Assembly (NCBI GenBank): GCA_027488855.1
Contig: JAIYAV010000079.1
Coordinates: forward strand, 1-61,322
Length of the DNA stretch: 61,322 nt
Reading direction: 5' to 3'
Origin: Saprospiraceae bacterium
GTDB lineage: Bacteria > Bacteroidota > Bacteroidia > Chitinophagales > Saprospiraceae
Shown: positions 17,347 through 25,299 of the stretch, piece after piece
Numbering within the stretch: position 1 is the stretch's first letter
How the letters are laid out: every line of letters begins with the position of its first letter
Position numbers and translations under genes: made by a program
Notes under the pieces: model-generated
Seen by the model: only the letters and a program-made list of their open reading frames with translations
Told to the model about the DNA's origin: nothing
The model's database searches: none

Positions 17347-17439
17347 AATGTCTGTAGGGTTGAGATGATTTAGCACGCCAGCCTAAGTACTATTGGAGCG
17401 GAGTTGCAACGCCAAGAAGAAGCATAAGCTTAGATGGAA

Positions 17440-17599
17440 CGACCAGCGGCATAGCCGCGAAACGTCATTAGCTCAAGGAACTAAGCACATAACTTTAAGG
17501 TGCGTAGCACCGAAACATAGCCGGGTTTCGGTGCTACGCACCTTAAAAACGTTGCGCCACCTGAATGCTATCGACGTTTCGCGGCTATGCCGCTGGTCG
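17440..17599. repeat. Doubly nested perfect palindrome
   Basis: The outer arms 17440-17466 and 17573-17599 are exact 27-bp reverse complements (CGACCAGCGGCATAGCCGCG...). The inner arms 17495-17516 and 17525-17546 are exact 22-bp complements (TTAAGGTGCGTAGCACCGAA...) around an 8-base loop. Each arm also contains a small palindrome (GCGGCATAGCCGC, GGTGCGTAGCACC). It fills the 334-bp gap before the ABC1 kinase gene. Confidence 0.88.
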
Positions 17600-17680
17600 T
17601 AAGTGTAGCATCCGTGCTTTATAGTGACTTTGCTCGAAATCTTTGTTGAAAAATAATTGTTCCAACTCTAAAGCGCTTCC

Positions 17681-19357
17681 ATGTCCTCTCGAAAAGTCCT
17701 CACCGGCGGCCAACGTTTCCGCAAAGCCTACCGCACTGCACTGCAGGTCATGCTGAGTTATGCGGGTTTGTTGCTGGGCAAACGGTTGTTTGGGCAGCGC
17801 TATTACGACCTGCGCATTGAAAAGCTGCACGTCCGCAACGCCGAGCGGGTCAAACGAGCCATTCTTGAGCTCGATGGGCTGTTCATCAAAATTGGGCAGA
17901 TGTTGTCTATCCTCAGCAATTTTTTGCCGGAGACTTTTCAAAAACCGCTGGAAGAATTGCAGGACAAAATCCCCGCCCGTCCCTACGAGCAGGTACGTGA
18001 GCGCGTGCGCAGCGAGCTGGGCAAATACCCCGAAGACTTATTTACCCGCTTTGACTTAGAGCCACTGGCGGCTGCGTCCATTGGCCAAGCCCACCGCGCC
18101 CAATTGCCTAACGGAACCGAAGTAGTCGTCAAAGTCCAGCACATGGGCATCGAAGCCACTGCTCGCATCGACCTGGAAATCATCCGCCGATTGATTCAAG
18201 TCAGCGCCTGGTTTTACAACATCCAGGGTATGGATTATGTGTACACCCAGGTCAAATTGATGATTGAGGAAGAATTGGATTTTAGAAAAGAGGCGTCGTC
18301 TATGGAAAAAATCCGGCTCAATTTGTTGGACGAAGTGGGCTTGAACATTCCCCTGATTCACCCCACTTATTCCGCCACCAGGGTCATGACCAGCACCTGG
18401 CACGATGGGGTCAAAATTTCCAATCTGGAGCAAATCGACGCCTGGAAACTGGATCGCCGGGCCCTGGCCAGCACCTTATTGCGGGCTTACAGCAAAATGG
18501 TACTCAAGGATGGTTTTTACCACGCCGATCCCCACCCCGGGAATATTTTGGTGCAAAAAGACGGCACTCTGGTACTACTCGACTTTGGTGCTACCGGACA
18601 ACTCAGCCCCGCCCTGAAAGAAGGCATCCCCAAACTGATCGAATCCGCCGTAAAAAACGACACTCAGGGCATCATCGAAGCGATCCGCCTGATGGGCTTC
18701 CTAGCCGATGGGCGCGAGGCGGAACAAATGGCCGAAAAAATGGTCGCCGCCATGCGCAACTTCCTACAAAATGAAGTCAAACTGGAAGGTTTGAACTTCA
18801 AAGACATCCAGGTCAATCCCTTCAACAACAGCATGGTCGCCCTGATTCAGGACATCGGCATTAGCGGCATCACTGGGACGGTGACGGTACCCAAAGACTG
18901 GATTTTACTCAATCGTGCCTTGACCTTGCTGTTGGGCATTTGCAATACCCTGGATCCCAAACTCAATCCATTGGAAGTAGTTCGGCCCTATGCCACGGAG
19001 TTGGTAAAAGACCAGCAAGGGGGCTGGTTTGGTTTTGTCCGCAACCTACTGCAAGGCACCTTGGTCAATCTGCTGGCCCTGCCCGATGAGCTGCGCAAAA
19101 CCTTACAAAAAGCGAACAAAGGGCAATTGGAGGTGCGTACGCCGGATATTCGGGATGGCGCAAAGTTGTTGTATTTAGCGGCCCGGCAGTGGTTGATGGC
19201 CTTGTTGACCTTGGCAGCAGTGGTGTTGGCGCAGTGGCTTTTGAAGATTGGCGAGCCAAATTCGGCTCGCTGGGCTTATGGGGCGGCGGCGCTGTTTGCA
19301 TGGCTGTTTGTGGGTGCTTGGCGGAAGGGGGGGAAGATTTTTCGCAATATGAACTAA
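17681..19357 (+). CDS. ABC1/AarF/UbiB-type atypical kinase
   Basis: A 558-aa UbiB-family atypical protein kinase-like ATPase, associated in other organisms with quinone or lipid metabolism. The diagnostic KxGQ motif (FIKIGQMLS) is near residue 68, the Ala-rich nucleotide loop AAASIGQAHRA near 129, VVVKVQ near 147, the catalytic segment DGFYHADPHPGNIL near 274 and LLDFGATG near 297. Two hydrophobic C-terminal helices (LMALLTLAAVVLAQWLL and WAYGAAALFAWLFVGAW) anchor it to the inner membrane, as usual for the family. No quinone biosynthesis gene is nearby. Confidence 0.92.
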   Translation: MSSRKVLTGGQRFRKAYRTALQVMLSYAGLLLGKRLFGQRYYDLRIEKLHVRNAERVKRAILELDGLFIKIGQMLSILSNFLPETFQKPLEELQDKIPARPYEQVRERVRSELGKYPEDLFTRFDLEPLAAASIGQAHRAQLPNGTEVVVKVQHMGIEATARIDLEIIRRLIQVSAWFYNIQGMDYVYTQVKLMIEEELDFRKEASSMEKIRLNLLDEVGLNIPLIHPTYSATRVMTSTWHDGVKISNLEQIDAWKLDRRALASTLLRAYSKMVLKDGFYHADPHPGNILVQKDGTLVLLDFGATGQLSPALKEGIPKLIESAVKNDTQGIIEAIRLMGFLADGREAEQMAEKMVAAMRNFLQNEVKLEGLNFKDIQVNPFNNSMVALIQDIGISGITGTVTVPKDWILLNRALTLLLGICNTLDPKLNPLEVVRPYATELVKDQQGGWFGFVRNLLQGTLVNLLALPDELRKTLQKANKGQLEVRTPDIRDGAKLLYLAARQWLMALLTLAAVVLAQWLLKIGEPNSARWAYGAAALFAWLFVGAWRKGGKIFRNMN

Positions 19358-19417
19358 GTGGCTACAGTATGGATGCTGCTGTCGTTTTTGTAGTACAATA
19401 GGGTACAGCAGCAGCAC

Positions 19418-19619
19418 TTAAAAGGAATAAATGAGATTAAAACCTACCTGACCACTGCGGATGCTCTGTTCGCCAACCCCATTGATGGTGCCGCTCCTCG
19501 AAGAGCTTTCAAATTCAGCTTCGATGCTGAGGGCGGATTTGTTGAAAGGGTTCGCTTGCGAATCCGGCTCAAATTTTCTGGTTGGATGCAAGGATGCAAG
19601 GATGCTTTGTGTTCATTGT
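19418..19619 (-). pseudogene. 3' remnant of an outer-membrane beta-barrel protein
   Basis: On the minus strand a frame of about 65 residues ends with GTINGVGEQSIRSGQVGFNL followed by IYSF and a stop at 19418-19420. Alternating hydrophobic residues and a terminal Phe are typical of the last strand of an outer-membrane barrel. Upstream the frame is closed by a TGA near 19617, within a stretch of direct repeats of CATCCTTG, just behind the end of the LacI gene. No start or N-terminal part remains. I read it as the decayed tail of a deleted gene; the parent family is not identified. Confidence 0.5.
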
Positions 19620-19626
19620 TCGAAAC

Positions 19627-20778
19627 CTACGACTTCCCCCGCAAAGACGAGTCCCTTGCGATCAAGCGGGTTGCCAGCATCCGTTTCTCCACCTTAGGAC
19701 GCTCCATCTGTTCCAGCAACAAACGAGCCGACTCCTCCCCAATTTTCCATACTGGCTGTTCTACAGTGGTCAATGATGGCTCAATGATGGCTGAAATTGG
19801 ATCATTGCTGAAACCCACAATACCCAAATCCTGAGGAATTTTGATGCCGCGTTGCTTGGCAATGAGCATGATTTCAATGGCGCAAGGGTCGTTGACAGCA
19901 AAAATAGCATCAGGAGGCTGGGGCATATCCAGCAATTGCCGCGTACAAATCCGAGCATGCTCCTCCGTCAAATCGTGGTAAACGATCAAATCCTGATCCA
20001 GGGGCAACTGGTGTTTTTGCAAGGCATCAATATACCCCTGCAAACGTAGTCGACTGACCTGCAAGGTGACCGGGCCCGCCAGGTGCGCAATGCGCCGATA
20101 TCCCTGTTCAATCAGGTGTTCCACCGCTTGAAGAGCCCCTGAATAGTCGTCAATGATCACTTGTGGTGTGTCCAGTTCGGGGCAAACGCGGTTGAAAAAC
20201 ACCAGTGGTACTTCCTTCTGCATGACCGCCCGGAAATGGTCAAAATTTTCGGTTTTGGCGGTGATGGATACCAGAAGTCCATCTACGCGGCTGCGCAAAA
20301 GTGCTTTTACGTTGGCCACTTCGGTTTCATACGACTCATCAGACTGGCAGATCATCACATTGTAGCCCGCCTTAGAAAGCACCTCTTGAGCGCCCATGAT
20401 GAAGGTGGGAAAAAAGTAATGCCGAAACTCGGGCACCAGGATACCCACAATATTGGTGCGGCGTTTCAACAGGGCATTGGCCAAAGGGTTGGGCTGATAA
20501 TCCAGTTGCTGTGCCAAATCCAAAATCATTTTGCGGGTTGCTTCATGGATGTCGGCATGCCCACGCAAGGCGCGCGATACTGTTGATTTGGAAATACCCA
20601 ATTGATTGGCAATGTCCATGATGGTCACTTCGTGGTGGCGGCGGGTTTCTGTAGGAGTGGATGCCTCGGTGATGGTAAAATGAAAATCACAGGACTTGCA
20701 GTAGTAGCGCTGCTTACCACGCATGATCCCCGACTTTTGGATGAACTCAACCTGGTTACACTTTTTACATTTGATCAT
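19627..20778 (-). CDS. LacI-family regulator with N-terminal zinc ribbon
   Basis: A 383-aa transcription factor. Residues 51-73 are a classic LacI helix-turn-helix and hinge start (VTIMDIANQLGISKSTVSRA), followed by the periplasmic-binding-protein-like effector domain (NIVGILVPEF, DGLLVSITA, AIFAVNDPCAIEIM, LGIVGFSNDP). Unusually about 50 residues precede the HTH and form a four-cysteine zinc ribbon: C4, C7, C27 and C30 (IKCKKCNQ ... RYYCKSCDFHFT). This resembles the N-terminus of IS1-type InsA or transposase zinc ribbons. All four cysteines are intact in one uninterrupted frame, so the fusion is probably real. It diverges from the four-gene glycoside operon at 21034 and is its likely sugar-responsive repressor or activator. 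Confidence 0.9.
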   Translation of the reverse strand: MIKCKKCNQVEFIQKSGIMRGKQRYYCKSCDFHFTITEASTPTETRRHHEVTIMDIANQLGISKSTVSRALRGHADIHEATRKMILDLAQQLDYQPNPLANALLKRRTNIVGILVPEFRHYFFPTFIMGAQEVLSKAGYNVMICQSDESYETEVANVKALLRSRVDGLLVSITAKTENFDHFRAVMQKEVPLVFFNRVCPELDTPQVIIDDYSGALQAVEHLIEQGYRRIAHLAGPVTLQVSRLRLQGYIDALQKHQLPLDQDLIVYHDLTEEHARICTRQLLDMPQPPDAIFAVNDPCAIEIMLIAKQRGIKIPQDLGIVGFSNDPISAIIEPSLTTVEQPVWKIGEESARLLLEQMERPKVEKRMLATRLIARDSSLRGKS

Positions 20779-20816
20779 ACCATTAGACTATTCATCAATA
20801 AAAGAAAGAATGTACG

Positions 20817-20837
20817 GAGAATCAGCAAAATATTCTC
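20817..20837. promoter_or_regulatory. Candidate operator-like inverted repeat
   Basis: GAGAAT at 20817-20822 and ATTCTC at 20832-20837 form an interrupted dyad just upstream of the LacI-type gene, within its divergent intergenic region. LacI sites are usually near-palindromic with a central CG, which this lacks, so it is only a candidate. No better dyad was seen in 20779-21033. Confidence 0.2.
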
Positions 20838-21033
20838 ATTAAATATTGCTATCGCTACCCGTTTCGAGAAGCTTCCCGATAGTTTTCGTGTAGTGCTCCG
20901 CCGTAGACACCATTGATTGTTTTGAAACTAGCTTTAATTTCGATCAAAAAAATGGCATTTCCGAAAGACAATGCTTCATCGGGGCTTTTTTTCTTGATTA
21001 CGTCTATTGAAAAACCCAAACAAAGAATCACTC

Positions 21034-23544
21034 ATGAAATACCTCTTTTTTTGCCTGCTTTTGATTGGAGTATTGCTGGAATCTGTTGCCCAACCAACAC
21101 AGGTCTTGAGCATGGCCAACCAGCATTTGCGGCTTCGTTGGGAAAAAACTGGAGCAGGTTGGCAACTCAAAACCATTGCGGTTAAAAAAGGCCAGATTTG
21201 GGTCAATCTAGAGCAGCCCTCCGGAGAACATACTATATTGTACAGTGCCGAAAAACCTCAATCCAAATCCGATTCCACCTTCAAAAGCATTACTGGGAAC
21301 AAATTCCCCGAAGATATCTATCACTATCAAACCAAATCATGGGACGAAAGTACCAATCCTGTCTCGCTGAACACTGCGGGTACGGCCATCCATTTTTATG
21401 CAGGCAAAGGAACACAAATTGCTCCCAACCACTTGCGTTTTGAACAAGAAACCGAGGTTGGCATCATTACTTCCGAATGGAATTTTGACCCTAAATTTCC
21501 CAATGACATCCTCGTCAAACAGACCCTCATGGTAAAAAAAGCAGGCTTTTTTTCCATTGCCAGCCCTACGCTGGCTATCGTTAACGAAAGCAATTTGGCC
21601 TGGGCTACCGTTCCCGGATACTTTCAGGGAAATTACATTCAACCCAATTTTGCGCTAGCTTACGCCTACGGGCACGGGATTCCTGCGCTGCCTGTAGTGT
21701 ACCGCGAGCGCTCGGCGAGTACCCTCTGCCCGCTGATCAGTACCAAAAATGGCTTGACCCTGGCAGTGATTGCCGACCCCACTTTATGCCGCGACCCCTG
21801 GGCCAAAGACAAAAATACCCATCAGGACTGGTTCATTGGCCTTTCGCATAAAAACCGCAAAGCGCAACTATCACCCACTCTTTACCATCCGGTATTGGGC
21901 GAGCCACAGTCTGCCCTGCAAGAGGGAGCAGCAGTAAGCCATACTGCTCGTTACAACCTCAGCGGAGGAGACTGGTTCAAGGCGATCAATCATGCAGCGT
22001 ATGACGTGTACCAACTCAAAGCGGGTTTGGCCTTGCGGCAAAGTCAACAGTCATTGACCAGCCGCATCCAGCAGATGCACCATTATTTGACCGATCCAAA
22101 AACCTCGCTCTGGAACATTGAAGAATTTCAGGGTTTAAAAATTGGCGCACAATCTTATCTGGGTGGAGTAGTGGGCTCTAATAAAGACGCCATGAAAAAC
22201 TCGGATTACGGTGCGGTATGGATGCTGGCCAAAGCGACGCAGGACACCTTGTTGACCAAAAAAGTGTTGCCTTACGCCCTCAATTTCAAGTTTGTGCAAC
22301 AAATCACTGAAGACGGCTTTTTTAAGGGATCACTCGCCGGACAGTATTACCTGGCCAAGAAGAAAAAATTTGTGGAGGAATGGGGCGAAGTCGTCGAACC
22401 CATCGCCGTGACTTACTACACCATGCTCGACATGGGGAACATCCTGCTTTTTGACCCCAACAATCAGCCGCTCAAAGAGCGCCTTCGTGCTGGTGCCGAA
22501 TGGCTGCTGAAAAACCAAAAGCCCGATGGCAGTTGGGCGGTGGCTTACGACCGCAACAACGAAGTAGAACTGTACCGCGATGTTCAAGATTTGCGTGCTA
22601 CTTTTTACGGACTGGTGGTCGCCTACCGCATTTTGAAGGATCCGAAATACCTGGCCGCGGCTCAAAAAGGGGCAGATTGGTTGCTGCAAGCCGCTGTGGC
22701 CAAAGGCAGTTATTTAGGGGTATGTGGGGATGCGCGTTACGTCCCCGATTTTGCCACAGCCCAAACTGCTCAAGCTTTTTTAGACTTGTTCGACATCACC
22801 CAACAGGTAAAATATAAGTCTGCGGCGATTAGTGCAGCAAAGTTTTATACCACTTCCATTTATACACATCCCATTCCCACGACTGTCCCTAAAATGGTCA
22901 ATGGTATAGAACGTGCTGATTGGGAAATTGCCCAGGCCGGGCTCAGTTTTGAGCACGGTGGGATTTTTGGTTCCTCCAATACCCAAGGGCCGATTCAGTT
23001 GTGCAGCCATGCGGGCTTGTTCATTCGGATGTACGGGCTGACCAAAGAGCCTATTTTTGTTGATCTGGCGCGGGCAGGGGCTTGGGGCCGCCATGCTTTT
23101 GTGGATGCCAAAACGAGTGTCGCCTCTTATTACTGGAATGCCATGACCCGTGGTGCCGGACCTTATCCCCACCACGCCTGGTGGCAAATTGGCTGGTTGA
23201 CCGATTACCTCATGGCAGAGGCAGAATTGCGCTCGAATGGCCAAGTAAAATTCCCACGAGGATTTGTGACGCCCAAGGTTGGCCCTCACCAAACCTATGG
23301 TTTTGCCCCTGGTACCATCAATGGACAAAAAGCCCAGCTAATCATTGATGAAAATCTGGTCAAAGTGGATCATCCTGCCATTGACTACATTTTGGCGACT
23401 ACCGAAAAAAAGGACAAAATTTTTGTGATCTTGCTCAACAATCGGGCACAGGCAACGGATTTCAACATCAGCATCAAGGGTGCGGCGGCCAAAAGCAAAC
23501 AATTACCCGCACTGGGTTTTGAAATTTTGACCATTGCGCAATAA
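21034..23544 (+). CDS. Secreted alpha/alpha-toroid protein, putative glycoside hydrolase or lyase
   Basis: An 836-aa secreted protein. The ATG at 21034 starts a signal peptide ending VLLESVAQ; a TTG nine codons upstream is less likely. The first 330 residues are beta-rich with Trp-containing strands. About residues 350-730 form repeated helical hairpins typical of six-hairpin (alpha/alpha) barrels (DYGAVWMLAKAT, GAEWLLKNQKPDGSWAVAYD, YLAAAQKGADWLLQAAVAKG, HHAWWQIGWLTDYLMAEAEL), and a short beta domain ends the protein. This is the layout of several glycoside hydrolase and polysaccharide lyase families, but I cannot assign one. It is first in the operon, 36 bp before the symporter gene, so it probably acts on the substrate before uptake. 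Confidence 0.75.
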   Translation: MKYLFFCLLLIGVLLESVAQPTQVLSMANQHLRLRWEKTGAGWQLKTIAVKKGQIWVNLEQPSGEHTILYSAEKPQSKSDSTFKSITGNKFPEDIYHYQTKSWDESTNPVSLNTAGTAIHFYAGKGTQIAPNHLRFEQETEVGIITSEWNFDPKFPNDILVKQTLMVKKAGFFSIASPTLAIVNESNLAWATVPGYFQGNYIQPNFALAYAYGHGIPALPVVYRERSASTLCPLISTKNGLTLAVIADPTLCRDPWAKDKNTHQDWFIGLSHKNRKAQLSPTLYHPVLGEPQSALQEGAAVSHTARYNLSGGDWFKAINHAAYDVYQLKAGLALRQSQQSLTSRIQQMHHYLTDPKTSLWNIEEFQGLKIGAQSYLGGVVGSNKDAMKNSDYGAVWMLAKATQDTLLTKKVLPYALNFKFVQQITEDGFFKGSLAGQYYLAKKKKFVEEWGEVVEPIAVTYYTMLDMGNILLFDPNNQPLKERLRAGAEWLLKNQKPDGSWAVAYDRNNEVELYRDVQDLRATFYGLVVAYRILKDPKYLAAAQKGADWLLQAAVAKGSYLGVCGDARYVPDFATAQTAQAFLDLFDITQQVKYKSAAISAAKFYTTSIYTHPIPTTVPKMVNGIERADWEIAQAGLSFEHGGIFGSSNTQGPIQLCSHAGLFIRMYGLTKEPIFVDLARAGAWGRHAFVDAKTSVASYYWNAMTRGAGPYPHHAWWQIGWLTDYLMAEAELRSNGQVKFPRGFVTPKVGPHQTYGFAPGTINGQKAQLIIDENLVKVDHPAIDYILATTEKKDKIFVILLNNRAQATDFNISIKGAAAKSKQLPALGFEILTIAQ

Positions 23545-23579
23545 CCCACATCATTTATAAACAAACAAAATACCTGCTT

Positions 23580-25289
23580 TTGAACGCCTACATCGATACC
23601 GCCATCATTTTTATTTTTTCAGCCTTTGTGCTGGGCATCGGGATGCTTTTTGCCCGTACTGGCCGTAACCTCAAATCATTTTTTGCCGGAGGGGAAGCAG
23701 TGCCTTGGTTCATCGGCGGACTGTCTTTGTTCATGTCTTTTTTTTCTGCGGGTACTTTTGTGGCCTGGGGCTCCATTGCTTACAAATACGGCTGGGTGGC
23801 AGTTACCATTCAGTGGACGATGTGTTTGGGCGCTTTGGTGACGGGTTTGTTCTTGTCGCCCCGTTGGCGGGCCACGGGCAACCTCACGGCGGCCGAGTTC
23901 ATTCGCGAGCGATTGGGGGAAAATGTGCAAAAATTTTACATCGGGATATTTACATTGGTATCGGTTTTCATCAAAGGTTCAGTATTGTATCCCGTAGCCA
24001 AACTGGTGAGTGTATCGCTGGGTTATCCCCTGTTTGAATCCACTATCGTGCTGGGCTTGTTCATGATTTCCTACACGGCTGTAGGTGGATTGTGGGCGGT
24101 GATGGTGACCGATATTCTGCAATTTGTAATTCTGACGGCGGCGGTATTTATTTTGCTGCCTCTTTCGCTGAACCAGGTAGGTGGATTTACCAACTTTACC
24201 CAGCAGGTTCCCGACGATTTTTTCAAGCTCCTCAACGGGGAATACACCCTCGGTTTTGTATTGGCTTTTGTGTTGTACCACATCGCCTACATCGGAGGCA
24301 ACTGGACGTTTGTACAGCGCTACACCAGTGTCGACAGCCCCCAATCCGCCCGTAAAGTGGCCTTTCTTTTTGCGGGATTGTACCTGATCAGCCCCATGAT
24401 CTGGATGTTGCCGCCGATGATTTATCGGGCCATCAATCCGGATTTGACGGGGCTGGATACCGAAAACGCCTACTTGTTGATTTGCCAAAAAGTATTGCCG
24501 CCGGGCCTGTTGGGGCTGATGCTTACAGGCATGTATTTCTCCACTTCGGCCAGTGCGAACACCACCTTGAACGTGGTTTCGGCGGTATTCACCAACGACA
24601 TTTACAAAGGTTTTATCAAGTCGGATGCATCTGACAAGCAACTGATTCGGGTCGCTCGGCTGTCTTCCTGGGGCTTCGGGTTGGGCATGATTGGCATTGC
24701 ATTGATGGTGCCTGCGGCTGGGGGAATAGTAGAAGTGGTGCTGAGTATTTCGGCCATTTCGGGTGGTCCGTTGTTGGCACCGCCACTCTGGGCGCTGTTT
24801 TCCAAAAGACTCAATGGCAAAACCACTTTTTGGATTACGCTGATTGGCCTTTCGGTCAACCTATTTTTCAAAATTCTGTCGCCAATGTTACTTGATTTCA
24901 AGTTGAGTCGGGCGCTGGAAACGATCATTGGAATTGGCCTGCCCTTGCTGCTGTTGTTGGCCTACGAGCTTTACGCCCGCTCCAAAAACCTGATTGCAAT
25001 CGAATACTTGCGGTACTGTGATTCCAAAGCCCAGCGCACTGCTGATGCCCTTGAAGCCAACCCTGCTGAAGCGCTGGAGATCAAAAAGCAAAACCGCTAC
25101 GGCATGCAGGTGATCGCTGGCGCACTGGTTTTTGTGGCTCTGATCCTGCTGATATTGAGTTTTTTGACCAGTTCGGGAGGGCTGGTGACCCGGATCATTT
25201 CGATGGTGATTTTGCTGGGGGCAATCATTCCCTGGCGGGCAGCGCGGAAGATTCAAATTGAAAAAACCACTCATGAACCTACGCTTTAA
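23580..25289 (+). CDS. Sodium:solute symporter (SSS family)
   Basis: A 569-aa inner-membrane transporter with about 13-14 hydrophobic helices. The first helix begins directly at the TTG start (23580; MNAYIDTAIIFIFSAFVLGI when initiated with Met); the next ATG would cut this helix, so TTG is chosen. SSS features are SFFAGGEAVPWFIGGLSLFM near residue 35, SYTAVGGLWAVMVTDILQF near 160 and TSASANTTLNVVSAV near 320, which resembles the sodium-site helix. It lies between a secreted carbohydrate-active protein and a GH2 glycosidase, so the cargo is probably a sugar, glycoside or sugar acid. Its end is 10 bp before the GH2 start used here. Confidence 0.9.
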   Translation: MNAYIDTAIIFIFSAFVLGIGMLFARTGRNLKSFFAGGEAVPWFIGGLSLFMSFFSAGTFVAWGSIAYKYGWVAVTIQWTMCLGALVTGLFLSPRWRATGNLTAAEFIRERLGENVQKFYIGIFTLVSVFIKGSVLYPVAKLVSVSLGYPLFESTIVLGLFMISYTAVGGLWAVMVTDILQFVILTAAVFILLPLSLNQVGGFTNFTQQVPDDFFKLLNGEYTLGFVLAFVLYHIAYIGGNWTFVQRYTSVDSPQSARKVAFLFAGLYLISPMIWMLPPMIYRAINPDLTGLDTENAYLLICQKVLPPGLLGLMLTGMYFSTSASANTTLNVVSAVFTNDIYKGFIKSDASDKQLIRVARLSSWGFGLGMIGIALMVPAAGGIVEVVLSISAISGGPLLAPPLWALFSKRLNGKTTFWITLIGLSVNLFFKILSPMLLDFKLSRALETIIGIGLPLLLLLAYELYARSKNLIAIEYLRYCDSKAQRTADALEANPAEALEIKKQNRYGMQVIAGALVFVALILLILSFLTSSGGLVTRIISMVILLGAIIPWRAARKIQIEKTTHEPTL

Positions 25290-25299
25290 CCCAAATACC

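Noticed and set aside
16522-17376. 284-aa minus-strand open frame opposite the esterase gene
   Set aside because: The plus-strand gene has signal peptide and a complete catalytic triad; the opposite frame has no domain and is a shadow.
21007-21033. Upstream TTG start for the alpha/alpha-toroid protein
   Set aside because: The ATG at 21034 directly opens a well-formed signal peptide; the extra nine residues would precede it without benefit.
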